Source: an uncultured Bacteroidota bacterium (GTDB taxonomy: Bacteria > Bacteroidota > Bacteroidia > Chitinophagales > Chitinophagaceae). From it: a stretch of DNA of 64,000 bases. The notes below the pieces were generated by a model. The model was not told the origin of the DNA. It saw nothing but the letters and a program-made list of their open reading frames with translations, and did no database searches. Made by a program: the position numbers and the translations under genes. Positions within the stretch are counted from its first letter, which is position 1, and every line of letters begins with the position of its first letter. The stretch lies in the NCBI GenBank assembly GCA_903835005.1, contig CAILLK010000149.1:1-64000 (forward strand). Direction: 5' to 3'. Shown here piece by piece: positions 56,274-64,000 of this stretch.

Positions 56274-57458
56274 ATGAAAATCGAAAGTATCAAGCTGAAA
56301 AATTTCAAATCGTTTCAAAATCTAGAATTAAATAACATATCCGATTTGGCAATTTTTGTTGGAGCTAATGGTTCAGGAAAGACAACGCTTTTTGATGTTT
56401 TCGGGTTCTTAAGTGACTCTTTGAAAAATAACATTAAGCAGGCATTTGCAAAGCGTGGTGGTTTTAGGGAAGTAATCAGCAGAGGACAAACTGGATTAAT
56501 TGAATTTGAACTGCAATTCAGGCTGAACATTGCTGGAAAGAATCGCTTGATTACTTATCGGCTTGAAATAGGTGAAGAAAAAGGGAAACCTTTTATTGAA
56601 CGCGAATTATTGAGATACAAAAGAGGCGCCTACGGATCCCCATATCATTTTTTAAATTTCTCAAAAGGGAGTGGATATGCTATTAACAATGAAGAGGATT
56701 TTGATAAAAAGGATGAAGAGTTAACCAGAGAAGAGCAAACATTAGGGTCTCCTGATATTTTAGCAATCAAAGGTTTGGGCCAATTTGCAAGATTTAAGGC
56801 TGCGAATGCTTTCCGGAATTTCATAGAAAACTGGCATGTTTCTGATTTCCACATTACTGATGCAAGAGGGAGCAAGGAAGCGGGATATGAAGAACACCTT
56901 TCGACTACTGGTGAAAACCTGCCACTCGTTGCTCAACACATGTATGAAAACGACAGGTCAAATTTTGAAAAGGTACTAGACAAGATGAAGAAACGCGTAC
57001 CTGGTATTAATTCCATAACAGCTGAGTCGACCGTGGATGGAAGAATAGTTTTAAGATTTCAGGATGGATCGTTTAAAGACCCTTTTATAGCGAATTATGT
57101 TTCAGATGGGACAATAAAAATGTTCGCTTATCTACTCTTATTGAATGACCCTTCCCCCCATCCGCTACTCTGCATCGAAGAGCCTGAAAACCAACTTTAT
57201 CCAAGCCTACTGGAGGAACTTCTGGAAGAATTCAGGCTTTATTCTAAAAGAGGCGGGCAGGTATTCATTTCATCCCATTCACCTGACTTATTAAATTCGG
57301 CAAAACCTGAAGAGGTATACTGGTTGGTTAAAATGAACGGTTACACAAAAATTGATCGGGTTTCTGATCATCTGGAATTAACAACCCTATATGAAGAAGG
57401 TGAGAAACTTGGCTACTTGTGGAAGGAAAATTATTTTAAAGGTAGTAACCCCAAATAA
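56274..57458 (+). CDS. AAA (SMC/RecF-like, AAA_21) ATPase of a defence-like pair
   Basis: 394 residues. 'MKIESIKLKNFKSFQNLEL' and Walker A 'GANGSGKTTLFD' (~31-42), a long middle insert, then 'VSDGTIKMFAYLLLL' (signature region), Walker B 'LLCIEEPENQLYP' and 'VFISSHSPDLLN'. This is the ATPase half of OLD/PARIS/AbiL-type systems. The next gene starts 2 bp after it. Codon use is more AT-rich than in yifB, which fits acquisition. ATP-dependent sensing of phage is inferred from the gene type. Confidence 0.85.
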   Translation: MKIESIKLKNFKSFQNLELNNISDLAIFVGANGSGKTTLFDVFGFLSDSLKNNIKQAFAKRGGFREVISRGQTGLIEFELQFRLNIAGKNRLITYRLEIGEEKGKPFIERELLRYKRGAYGSPYHFLNFSKGSGYAINNEEDFDKKDEELTREEQTLGSPDILAIKGLGQFARFKAANAFRNFIENWHVSDFHITDARGSKEAGYEEHLSTTGENLPLVAQHMYENDRSNFEKVLDKMKKRVPGINSITAESTVDGRIVLRFQDGSFKDPFIANYVSDGTIKMFAYLLLLNDPSPHPLLCIEEPENQLYPSLLEELLEEFRLYSKRGGQVFISSHSPDLLNSAKPEEVYWLVKMNGYTKIDRVSDHLELTTLYEEGEKLGYLWKENYFKGSNPK

Positions 57459-57460
57459 TC

Positions 57461-58033
57461 ATGAACGAAACTGTGCTCGAAATTTTAACAGAGGAAACTT
57501 CAATGGCTTATTTTCTAGAGGGATTACTTCCAAGGATTTTACCAGGTGATTACTGCTTAGGAGTCAATTGTTTTGTTCGCCCGCATGAAGGTAAGTCTCA
57601 TTTAAAAAAATCACTCCCCAAAAAAATTGGAGCTTACAGCAGATTCCCTTACCCTGTAAAGCTAATAATAGTTCATGATCAGGATTCAGGCGATTGCCTG
57701 TTATTGAAAAATCAGCTGGTAAACTTATGTGAATTTAATAGTAATATCCAATTCAAAGTGCGGATAGTTTGCAGGGAGCTTGAAAACTGGTATTTTGGTG
57801 ATATTCAGGCAATACGGAAGGTTTACCCTGAAATAAACTCACGAAAATTAGCAGGCAAAACAAAAGCTGACAAGATAGATTCATTTCATGGGGCTTATGA
57901 ATTAGAACGGATGACTAAATCATTTTCAAAAACATACGCCGCGAGAGAAATTGCTCAGATCATCAGCATTGATAGCAACCATTCGCCTAGCTATAACCAA
58001 TTTTTAAAGGGGTTGCGGCAATTGATACAATAA
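57461..58033 (+). CDS. DUF4276 protein, Toprim-like effector candidate
   Basis: 190 residues. Conserved acidic marks of the DUF4276/Toprim-like fold: 'EILTEETSM' (Glu near 7 and 11), 'IIVHDQDSGDC' (DxD, ~70) and 'CRELENWYFGD'. It is tightly coupled to the ATPase. In PARIS (AriA ATPase + AriB, DUF4435) and AbiL-like pairs the Toprim-like partner is the toxic effector, so a nuclease-type effector is expected here. That remains untested. Confidence 0.78.
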   Translation: MNETVLEILTEETSMAYFLEGLLPRILPGDYCLGVNCFVRPHEGKSHLKKSLPKKIGAYSRFPYPVKLIIVHDQDSGDCLLLKNQLVNLCEFNSNIQFKVRIVCRELENWYFGDIQAIRKVYPEINSRKLAGKTKADKIDSFHGAYELERMTKSFSKTYAAREIAQIISIDSNHSPSYNQFLKGLRQLIQ

Positions 58034-58062
58034 CGCCCTTATATATTCACAATAATTACATT

Positions 58063-58190
58063 GCTTATTGTCGAATCCCTAATGATTCTTATAAAATAAA
58101 TGACCTTGAGAGGCGTGGGGATATAAGGCTAGAGCACTTGGCATAAGAGATAAAGTACAGGAGTTTGGATAGACAGGGGTGGGGTGGGTA
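58063..58190 (+). pseudogene. Decayed copy of the yifB/comM 3' end
   Basis: 58063-58190 aligns without gaps to 56016-56143 in yifB. The translation keeps the pattern 'AY.RI', 'DIR.EHLA', then a TAA, then '.I.YRSLDR.GWGG' and the stop at the same place. About 42 codons, one internal nonsense codon. It lies just behind the ATPase-DUF4276 pair, so the pair is bracketed by two yifB ends, as when an element enters a gene 3' end and restores it. Confidence 0.82.
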
Positions 58191-58519
58191 AAAGGAGGGT
58201 GAATGCGGGAAGCGATTGAGTTGGAAATTAGTATTGAGAACAGATTTTGTTGATAAATAGACAATTATCTCGATAAAATGGCTAGTTAGTGGTACAGCCT
58301 AGGTACAATATTTCATTCTTTTTGTGCGATTTCCAGGTTATTAGCGTTCTAAATACAGGCGACAAAAAACAGGCTTTAAGCAGGATTTATAAAATAGCCA
58401 CCCAATTGCTTATTATTCCTGAAAAAAGGAAATAAAAATTGTTTCATTTCGAGACATTTTGCATTTTTTTGAAATCAAATTTGCGCATTAAATTTTTACT
58501 TTTTAGCTTTTTAAGCCCT
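58191..58519. other. Intergenic stretch, nothing recognised
   Basis: AT-rich. No integrase remnant, repeat or RNA structure was seen. It should include the promoter of the reductase gene. Confidence 0.4.
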
Positions 58520-59167
58520 ATGCAAAAACTAAGAGTCGACAATTTTTCCATTTCTATTGATGGATTTGGCGCCGGCACAGGCCAGAGTTTAGAAAATCCA
58601 TTGGGTAAAAATGGAATGGATCTCCATCAATGGTTTTTTCCAACAGTTGCTTTTCAGCAAATGAAAGGTGGCAAGCAGGGGGAAACGGGCATAGATAACG
58701 ACTTTGCCTTAAAAGGTTTAGAAAGGGCAGGAGCCTGCATCATGGGCAGGAATATGTTTGGCCCGGTAAGAGGCAAATGGCCCGATGACAAATGGAAAGG
58801 ATGGTGGGCCGAAAATCCCCCCTACCATTGCCCGGTCTTTGTTTTGACGAACCATGCACGGGAATCAATTACTATGGAAGGAGGAACAAGTTTTCATTTC
58901 GAAACTGAAGGAATCCATGCAGCTCTTCAACGGGCAAAGGAAGCTGCCAGTGGTATGGATATCCGGTTATGTGGAGGTGTGCGTACTATCCGGCAATATT
59001 TAAAAGAGGGTCTGATTGATCAAATGCACATCGCTATTTCTTCTGTTTTACTCGGAACAGGTGAGCACCTTTTTGAAGGCATAGATATGGTCGGCCTGGG
59101 TTATAAATGCATACATAGCGCTCCTTCAGCCAGGGTATTGCATGTCATCATCACAAAAGGCAATTAG
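58520..59167 (+). CDS. Dihydrofolate reductase-family (RibD C-terminal-like) protein
   Basis: 215 residues from the ATG at 58520; the upstream in-frame sequence is hydrophobic noise. 'LRVDNFSISIDGFGAG' at the start, 'GACIMGRNMFGPVRG' and 'DIRLCGGVRTIRQYLKEGLIDQMHIAISSVLLGTGEHLFEG' fit the RibD_C reductase family. NADPH-dependent reduction of a pteridine-like substrate is expected; the actual substrate is unknown. Confidence 0.85.
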   Translation: MQKLRVDNFSISIDGFGAGTGQSLENPLGKNGMDLHQWFFPTVAFQQMKGGKQGETGIDNDFALKGLERAGACIMGRNMFGPVRGKWPDDKWKGWWAENPPYHCPVFVLTNHARESITMEGGTSFHFETEGIHAALQRAKEAASGMDIRLCGGVRTIRQYLKEGLIDQMHIAISSVLLGTGEHLFEGIDMVGLGYKCIHSAPSARVLHVIITKGN

Positions 59168-59435
59168 ACTAATATGGCAGATATTAAGAATGTAATAGAA
59201 TTCACTGGCACATAATGATTCTTGGTAATTTTAACCAATATATGCTCATGCAGTCAATATTACAGACGATTGTATTTTTTTTAGTCCTTCTTGCCTCAAA
59301 GCGCATCAAAACTCATTAGGCTTTTTCGTTTTATGCCATCCCGTTGCAGCAATCGCTGGCTTGCCGGCTTAAACAAATGTGCTGGCAGGTAGGCGTAAGT
59401 TGTCTGTATTACGATTAAAATTGTATAAAATGTTC

Positions 59436-59443
59436 TATGTTTG
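59436..59443 (+). promoter_or_regulatory. -7 box of the NHL-repeat protein gene
   Basis: TATGTTTG lies 14 bp before the ATG at 59458 and overlaps an earlier in-frame ATG (59437), which therefore cannot be the start. Confidence 0.5.
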
Positions 59444-59457
59444 CAAAAACAAGCTTT

Positions 59458-60873
59458 ATGAATCGTAAAATACTTTCTATCCTGAGTCTTTCAATGGCGC
59501 TGTATTTGCCTGCTAAGTCTCAGATTATTACTACTTACGCGGGAGACGGGACTAATGGTTACTCCGGCGATGGCTTCGCTGCTACAAGTGCGCAGGTTTT
59601 TTTCCAGTTCGACCTCCAGGTTGAATACGATGGTTCTGCTGTTGCAGCTGATGCTTCGGGAAACATCATTTTTTCTGATCAGGTAAATAACGTGATACGC
59701 AAGGTAAACGCAACAACAGGCATAATTACCACCATTGTTGGCGACGCCTATACAAACGGCACTCCCGTCAATGGCGCCAGTTTCGGCTTTGGTGGTAGCG
59801 GCCGGTACACCGGAGATGGATTACAGGCTACCGCGGCAAGCCTAAATAATCCTGCTGGTATCGCTTTCAACGCAGCCGGCGACCTGTATATATGCGACTA
59901 TAACAACAGTGTAATCCGTAAAGTAAATCATTCCACCAATATCATTACCACTGTTGCGGGTGTCAATGGTAATTTAACCTCATCCGGAGATGGAGGGCCA
60001 GCTACGGCCGCTGGAATTGGCGCACCAATCGGCATCACTTTTGATGCTGCCGGCAATTACTACATTGCCGACGCCGATAACAAGGTGGTACGGAAAGTTA
60101 CCACATCGGGAGTTATCAGCACTGTAGCAGGCGGTGGATCAAGTACTGCCGACGGTGCAGCAGCTACAGCCGAACATCTGGATCTGCCTTATGCACTCAT
60201 TGTAGATGCTTCCGGCAACATATATATATCAGAAGCAGGCAATACATCTAACCGGATAAGAAAGGTAAATTCATCAGGTGTCATTTCAACCTTTGCAGGT
60301 AATGGCACATCCGGCACACCCACCAGCGGAGTTGTGGCTACCAGTACAAGTATTTCTCGGCCGAGGGGTATGACAAAGGATGCACTTGGGAATTTTTATA
60401 TTGCGTCTGATTGCTATATTTGCAAGATTAACACATCCAACATAATTACCTTCATATCTGGCACCAGCACTTGTGGCTATAGTGGCGACTTCGGTATGGC
60501 AAATGTTGCTGAGCTCAATTTTCCGGATAATATCGGTTTCAACAGCCACGGCGACCTCTTTATTATTGATGACAACAATTTTCGTGTTCGTGAAATTGGT
60601 ATTGGCGCGCTAAACATTAATGAAATTGCAGCCGGAAGCAACATCCAGGTTACTCCTAACCCCGGAAATGGTAAATGCTACCTTAATATTCCTGCATCAT
60701 CCTCCCAAAACTCAAAGGTGGTGGTCACAAATGTAATCGGACAGGTGGTGAAAGAATTGCAGGTTGAAACCAACAGCCCGACTGAAGTAACACTTAATGT
60801 TCCAGCCGGTATTTATTTGGTAACCGCATTTACCACCGAAGGGAGTTACAACACAAAAATAGTAGTGCAATAG
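59458..60873 (+). CDS. Secreted NHL-repeat protein with T9SS sorting domain
   Basis: 471 residues. Signal peptide (ILSILSLSMALYLPAKSQ), then six or so NHL-type propeller repeats ('ITT.AG.G..GYSGDG..AT.A.L..P.G...D..GN.Y..D..N..IRKV'), then 'VTPNPGNGKCYLNIPA...VVTNVIGQVVKELQV...VPAGIYLVTAFT', the type A sorting domain. Exported by the type IX system; binding partner unknown. Confidence 0.85.
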   Translation: MNRKILSILSLSMALYLPAKSQIITTYAGDGTNGYSGDGFAATSAQVFFQFDLQVEYDGSAVAADASGNIIFSDQVNNVIRKVNATTGIITTIVGDAYTNGTPVNGASFGFGGSGRYTGDGLQATAASLNNPAGIAFNAAGDLYICDYNNSVIRKVNHSTNIITTVAGVNGNLTSSGDGGPATAAGIGAPIGITFDAAGNYYIADADNKVVRKVTTSGVISTVAGGGSSTADGAAATAEHLDLPYALIVDASGNIYISEAGNTSNRIRKVNSSGVISTFAGNGTSGTPTSGVVATSTSISRPRGMTKDALGNFYIASDCYICKINTSNIITFISGTSTCGYSGDFGMANVAELNFPDNIGFNSHGDLFIIDDNNFRVREIGIGALNINEIAAGSNIQVTPNPGNGKCYLNIPASSSQNSKVVVTNVIGQVVKELQVETNSPTEVTLNVPAGIYLVTAFTTEGSYNTKIVVQ

Positions 60874-61368
60874 CTCAGTGAATTTTCAATATTGGAAAGC
60901 AGTTCTGGAAGATGTCTTTGCCCCGGTGTAGTCTACTTTTCTCAGGGTGTTGTTGTTCAGCATATCGAAGTAAGATATTATAGATGAAACTATTTTTTGT
61001 ATAAGTAATAAATGTATTTAAGATGGCCTACTATTTCCATCTTAGATATATTTCTTAGCTGTTATGCGCTAAGGCTCGCCTGGGCAATCTTACAGATTGC
61101 CTGCACAAATTGTTTATTATTTATCTTATTCATGATCCGCAAAAAGCTTCACAATTTGTGAGGCTTATTTGTTTAAAGTCCTGCACCCGGCTGAGGCTGC
61201 AGATTCGAATCCACTGGTCTATATCAATAATGTAAAATGCAATACACTAAATTCAACCGCTTGGCTTATGGGCCAATGCCATTACGGGCAATTCAAAAAA
61301 CAAACGTTAATATGACTAAAATCAGGGATTTTAAGCATTCCCCTTCTTCATTTTTGCTCTTCCCATCT
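60874..61368. other. Intergenic stretch with hairpins before mdh
   Basis: Two hairpins: GGCAATC/GATTGCC (61083-61101) and a near-perfect AAGC-TCACAA/TTGTGA-GCTT (61144-61166) flanked by A and T runs, a likely bidirectional terminator. No gene recognised. Confidence 0.5.
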
Positions 61369-61376
61369 TATCTTTG
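61369..61376 (+). promoter_or_regulatory. mdh promoter -7 box
   Basis: TATCTTTG, 39 bp before the mdh ATG. Confidence 0.5.
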
Positions 61377-61415
61377 CGCCGTAAATATTAATTTTTAACC
61401 GAAAAATATAAATAA

Positions 61416-62354
61416 ATGAAAATAACCGTAGTAGGTGCAGGCGCAGTAGGCGCTACCTGTGCCGACAATATTGCCCGCAGAGAACTGGCTGAAGAACTGG
61501 TATTGGTGGATATCAAAGAAGGTTTTGCCGAAGGTAAAGCGCTCGATATTATGCAAACTTCAGCTCTTTGTGGTTTCGATACAAAGGTGAATGGCGTTAC
61601 CGGTGATTATTCAAAAACAGCCGGCTCTGATGTATGTGTGGTTACCTCTGGTATTCCCCGCAAGCCCGGTATGACCCGTGAGGAACTGATAGGCACCAAT
61701 GCCCGTATTGTAGAAGATGTTTGCAAAAACCTGCTGAAATACTCTCCCGATACTATTATTGTTATCGTTTCCAACCCAATGGATACAATGACCTACCTGG
61801 CATTAAAAGCAACCGGTCTGCCAAAAAACAGGATCATTGGTATGGGCGGAATACTGGACAGTTCCCGTTTCAAAACTTATCTGCAAAAAGAACTCAATTG
61901 CTCGCAGAATGACCTGCAGGCGGTAGTGATAGGAGGACATGGCGATACGACTATGATACCACTTACCCGCCTTGCTTCATTGAACGGAACGCTGGTCTCA
62001 AACCTGCTCAGCGCAGAAAAACTGAAACAGGTTTCAGCCGATACAATGGTAGGCGGCGCTACACTCACCAAGTTGCTCGGCACATCAGCATGGTATGCTC
62101 CCGGAGCCGCAGTAGCTGCTTTGGTTGAATCTATTGTACGCAATGAGCGCAAAGTTTACCCTTGCTGTGTTTCCCTGGAGGGCGAATATGGCCAATCGGA
62201 TATCTGCCTGGGCGTACCGGTTATCATTGGTAAAAATGGCTGCGAAGGCATCCTCGATTACCACCTGAATGCCGAAGAGCAGGAAGCCTTCAACAAGTCG
62301 GCCGATGCAGTGCGCAGTATGAATAAAGTACTGGATACACTGGTTACTGTTTAG
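61416..62354 (+). CDS. mdh: Malate dehydrogenase
   Basis: 312 residues of the LDH-like MDH class. 'VVGAGAVGATCADNIA' (NAD-binding), 'TSGIPRKPGMTREELIGTN' (substrate loop with Arg), 'VSNPMDTMTYLA', 'GGILDSSRF' and 'VIGGHGDTTMIP' (catalytic His). Interconverts malate and oxaloacetate in the TCA cycle. Monocistronic, with its own promoter and terminator. Confidence 0.96.
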   Translation: MKITVVGAGAVGATCADNIARRELAEELVLVDIKEGFAEGKALDIMQTSALCGFDTKVNGVTGDYSKTAGSDVCVVTSGIPRKPGMTREELIGTNARIVEDVCKNLLKYSPDTIIVIVSNPMDTMTYLALKATGLPKNRIIGMGGILDSSRFKTYLQKELNCSQNDLQAVVIGGHGDTTMIPLTRLASLNGTLVSNLLSAEKLKQVSADTMVGGATLTKLLGTSAWYAPGAAVAALVESIVRNERKVYPCCVSLEGEYGQSDICLGVPVIIGKNGCEGILDYHLNAEEQEAFNKSADAVRSMNKVLDTLVTV

Positions 62355-62378
62355 TTTTTATTTTCTCCATAAATTAAG

Positions 62379-62405
62379 AATGCCCTGCGTCAGCGGGGCA
62401 TTTTT
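62379..62405 (+). terminator. Terminator of mdh
   Basis: AATGCCC..GC pairs with GC..GGGCATT around a GTCA loop, followed by TTTTT. Confidence 0.8.
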
Positions 62406-62648
62406 GCTTTAATGGATAAATGCCACCGGACTTTTTTTTTTGATACTTACATAAAATGGTTCGCTGGTAATCCCTAAGGGATTATATGTTTATAGCAGTC
62501 CATTAGCAGGTCTCATCGTTGCTGAAAGCATCGCATGTATTTACTATAAAATAAGCAATCATAAAAATCAATTGATATTCACATTAATAAACTCCAAACT
62601 GATGCTAGATTATGGGTCCGGTATTCTGACCAATCCAAGGTTATACTT

Positions 62649-63221
62649 TCACACTATATTGATCCCGTATTTCCCCAACAGCCCTGCCAGTCCTTGTTCC
62701 GAAAAACTGGCTTTCTTCAGCTTATTAAGCTCGGGGTCTATATTGTAATTATATGCGGTTACAAAGTTGACACCCGAAAGATCGGTTTCGTTGAAAAAAG
62801 CTGCCGATAAATCGCACTGATCGAATACAGAGCCGGCAATATTCGCTTGTATAAAATTAACCTCCTTCAATGAAGACTTTACAAACTTCGTCTGCACCAT
62901 TTTCCTGCCCATAAAAGTAGAATAATCAAGTATGCAGGCTTCAAAAAACACACTGAATAAAAGATCCTTGCATTCATTGAATTTCACTCCCAGTATCTTA
63001 CAACCAATAAACCGTGCATTAAGCAGGGTACATTGCGGAATCTTCATTCCCGATAAATTGCAACCTTGAAAAGTGCAGTCTATAAATTTATTGCCGGAAA
63101 AATTGCTGTTCGAAAAGTCACATTTCTCAAAAATACATTCCAGAAATTCCTGGCCTTTTACTGCTTTACCTGCCCATGAAGTTTTTTCAAAAGTCTTGCT
63201 TTCAGTAGTGGTTTGGTCCAT
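62649..63221 (-). CDS. Pentapeptide-repeat protein
   Basis: 190 residues of A(D/N)LXX-type repeats, e.g. 'CDFSNSNFSGNKFIDCTFQGCNLSG', forming a right-handed quadrilateral beta-helix, then a C-terminal helix. This is the Qnr/McbG/YjbI-like group; some members shield DNA gyrase, but that cannot be assumed here. Same strand as DUF3098 and ftsX. Confidence 0.88.
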   Translation of the reverse strand: MDQTTTESKTFEKTSWAGKAVKGQEFLECIFEKCDFSNSNFSGNKFIDCTFQGCNLSGMKIPQCTLLNARFIGCKILGVKFNECKDLLFSVFFEACILDYSTFMGRKMVQTKFVKSSLKEVNFIQANIAGSVFDQCDLSAAFFNETDLSGVNFVTAYNYNIDPELNKLKKASFSEQGLAGLLGKYGINIV

Positions 63222-63374
63222 ATGAACAAATAGTGGTTGAGAAAATCAGGATGTAAGTCAGCACTAAAACTCCTTTCTATGAGAAATATTCAGCAATAAA
63301 AGTATAAATAGTCTGCATTAAAACAAAAAGGGCAAGCACACGCCTGCCCTCTCAAAAAATAGTTCTGCTGATAG

Positions 63375-63719
63375 TTAAACAGCCTGGTCTGCTGTATCAT
63401 TTGGCCTTTTCATTATTGCAAATACTTCCACCACAAAACCCAGCAATACTACTATCGGGGCAAGTGTGATGCGACGGAAACTATAGATCTCGTCATAATG
63501 AAATTCGTGCGGATTAGGGCTCTTTCCACCCGACATCAGCAAAAATCCAATAAATATCAGCGCTACGCCTGCTATCATCCACATATAGTTCTCCTTGTCG
63601 AACAAAAATGCCTGGCTGCTTTCAGACGCTGGCTTTTTTTCGGGTGCTTTAGTATAGGGCACAAATGGCTTTGGAGCCGGCGTAGTTGTAGTTTGGTTTG
63701 GTCTTACTGGTGTTGACAT
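63375..63719 (-). CDS. DUF3098 membrane protein
   Basis: 114 residues. Pro/Thr/Lys-rich cytosolic N-terminus, then two membrane helices ('YMWMIAGVALIFIGFLLMSGG' and 'RITLAPIVVLLGFVVEVFAIM') with 'DEIYSFRRI' between. DUF3098 genes follow ftsX in Bacteroidota, as here, and may aid the FtsEX complex. Function unknown. Confidence 0.88.
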   Translation of the reverse strand: MSTPVRPNQTTTTPAPKPFVPYTKAPEKKPASESSQAFLFDKENYMWMIAGVALIFIGFLLMSGGKSPNPHEFHYDEIYSFRRITLAPIVVLLGFVVEVFAIMKRPNDTADQAV

Positions 63720-63838
63720 AACGCAATATTAATCAAAATTTTTAAACCGGGAATCTGTTTGCTGGTGATTTGTGGTTAAATAAGGTTAAAACGCATAACT
63801 ATTGATCTCATAATTACTTTCGACTAACGACTAACGAC

Positions 63839-64000
63839 TCAATACAAATCATCTACATGCATTTTCAGATACTTGACTACTGAACGGTGAGTACTGATTA
63901 CCGAAATAATAATACCCAAAATAATCATAGCGAATACAAGCATTGTAACTAGGCTGGTATCATTGAGCAGGGCCAGCACCGGAAGCTGAGCTTTGGCAAA
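63839..64000 (-). CDS. ftsX: FtsX C-terminal end (partial, runs off the window)
   Basis: 53 C-terminal residues. A membrane helix 'MLVFAMIILGIIISVIST' and the ending 'HRSVVKYLKMHVDDLY' are typical of Bacteroidota FtsX, the membrane subunit of the division ABC transporter FtsEX. The DUF3098 gene follows 119 bp downstream. Confidence 0.8.
   Translation of the reverse strand, partial: FAKAQLPVLALLNDTSLVTMLVFAMIILGIIISVISTHRSVVKYLKMHVDDLY

Noticed and set aside
61194-61222. tRNA-like piece containing TTCGAATCC
   Set aside because: The T-arm does not pair and no cloverleaf can be built around it.

Overview
The window looks like a chromosome segment of a Bacteroidota bacterium, probably of the Chitinophagales/Sphingobacteriales type. 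The evidence is: secreted proteins ending in type IX secretion (T9SS) sorting domains (about 5.0, 46.4 and 59.5 kb); many TAnnTTTG -7 promoter boxes and few clear Shine-Dalgarno sites; a RemB/Wzi-like outer-membrane protein; a DUF3098 gene beside ftsX; a CarB without the C-terminal allosteric domain; and a dihydroorotase with the QxH variant of the metal motif. No rRNA, tRNA or classical CRISPR array was seen.

Layout. 0-3.8 kb is a defence-like patch: a possible partial gene at the left edge, an AbiF (Abi_2, HEPN) toxin-like gene preceded by a structured leader that fits the abiF RNA, then an HNH nuclease gene overlapping a methyltransferase-HIT fusion. 4-11.3 kb holds scpB, a T9SS beta-propeller protein, typA/bipA, a GT22-type mannosyltransferase and a small unknown. 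11.7-13.9 kb is a lasso-peptide-like pair (Cys-less asparagine-synthetase cyclase plus a short precursor). 14.3-25.9 kb carries DUF1877, kbl, a lipoprotein, threonine aldolase, a MutS-like ATPase coupled to pyrC, remB, and two solitary AAA_14/DUF4143 ATPases. Each ATPase has an array of palindromes with about 32-bp spacing directly before its start codon.

26.5-40.4 kb is a Mu-type phage structural cassette, all on the + strand: protease/scaffold, capsid, sheath, tube, frameshifted tail chaperone, tape measure, hub, spike, gp25-like, J-like and gp48-like baseplate proteins and a fibre. It has no transposase, terminase, portal or lysis gene. The tape-measure frame is split by one in-frame TAA, and an antisense SHOCT membrane gene sits inside the cassette. 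It ends 6 bp from mreD.

40.4-64 kb is mostly housekeeping: mreBCD, carB, a thioesterase, an M16-like protein without its zinc motif, an aldehyde dehydrogenase, an ORF6N protein with an internal palindromic duplication, yifB/comM, mdh, a pentapeptide protein, DUF3098 and the end of ftsX. Behind yifB sits an AAA ATPase-DUF4276 pair, a PARIS/AbiL-like defence layout, followed by a decayed second copy of the yifB 3' end. This suggests insertion at that gene.

The best candidates for undescribed biology are the HNH + methyltransferase-HIT pair, the ATPase genes with helically phased palindrome arrays, the packaging-less phage particle cassette, and the ATPase-DUF4276 module bracketed by yifB ends.
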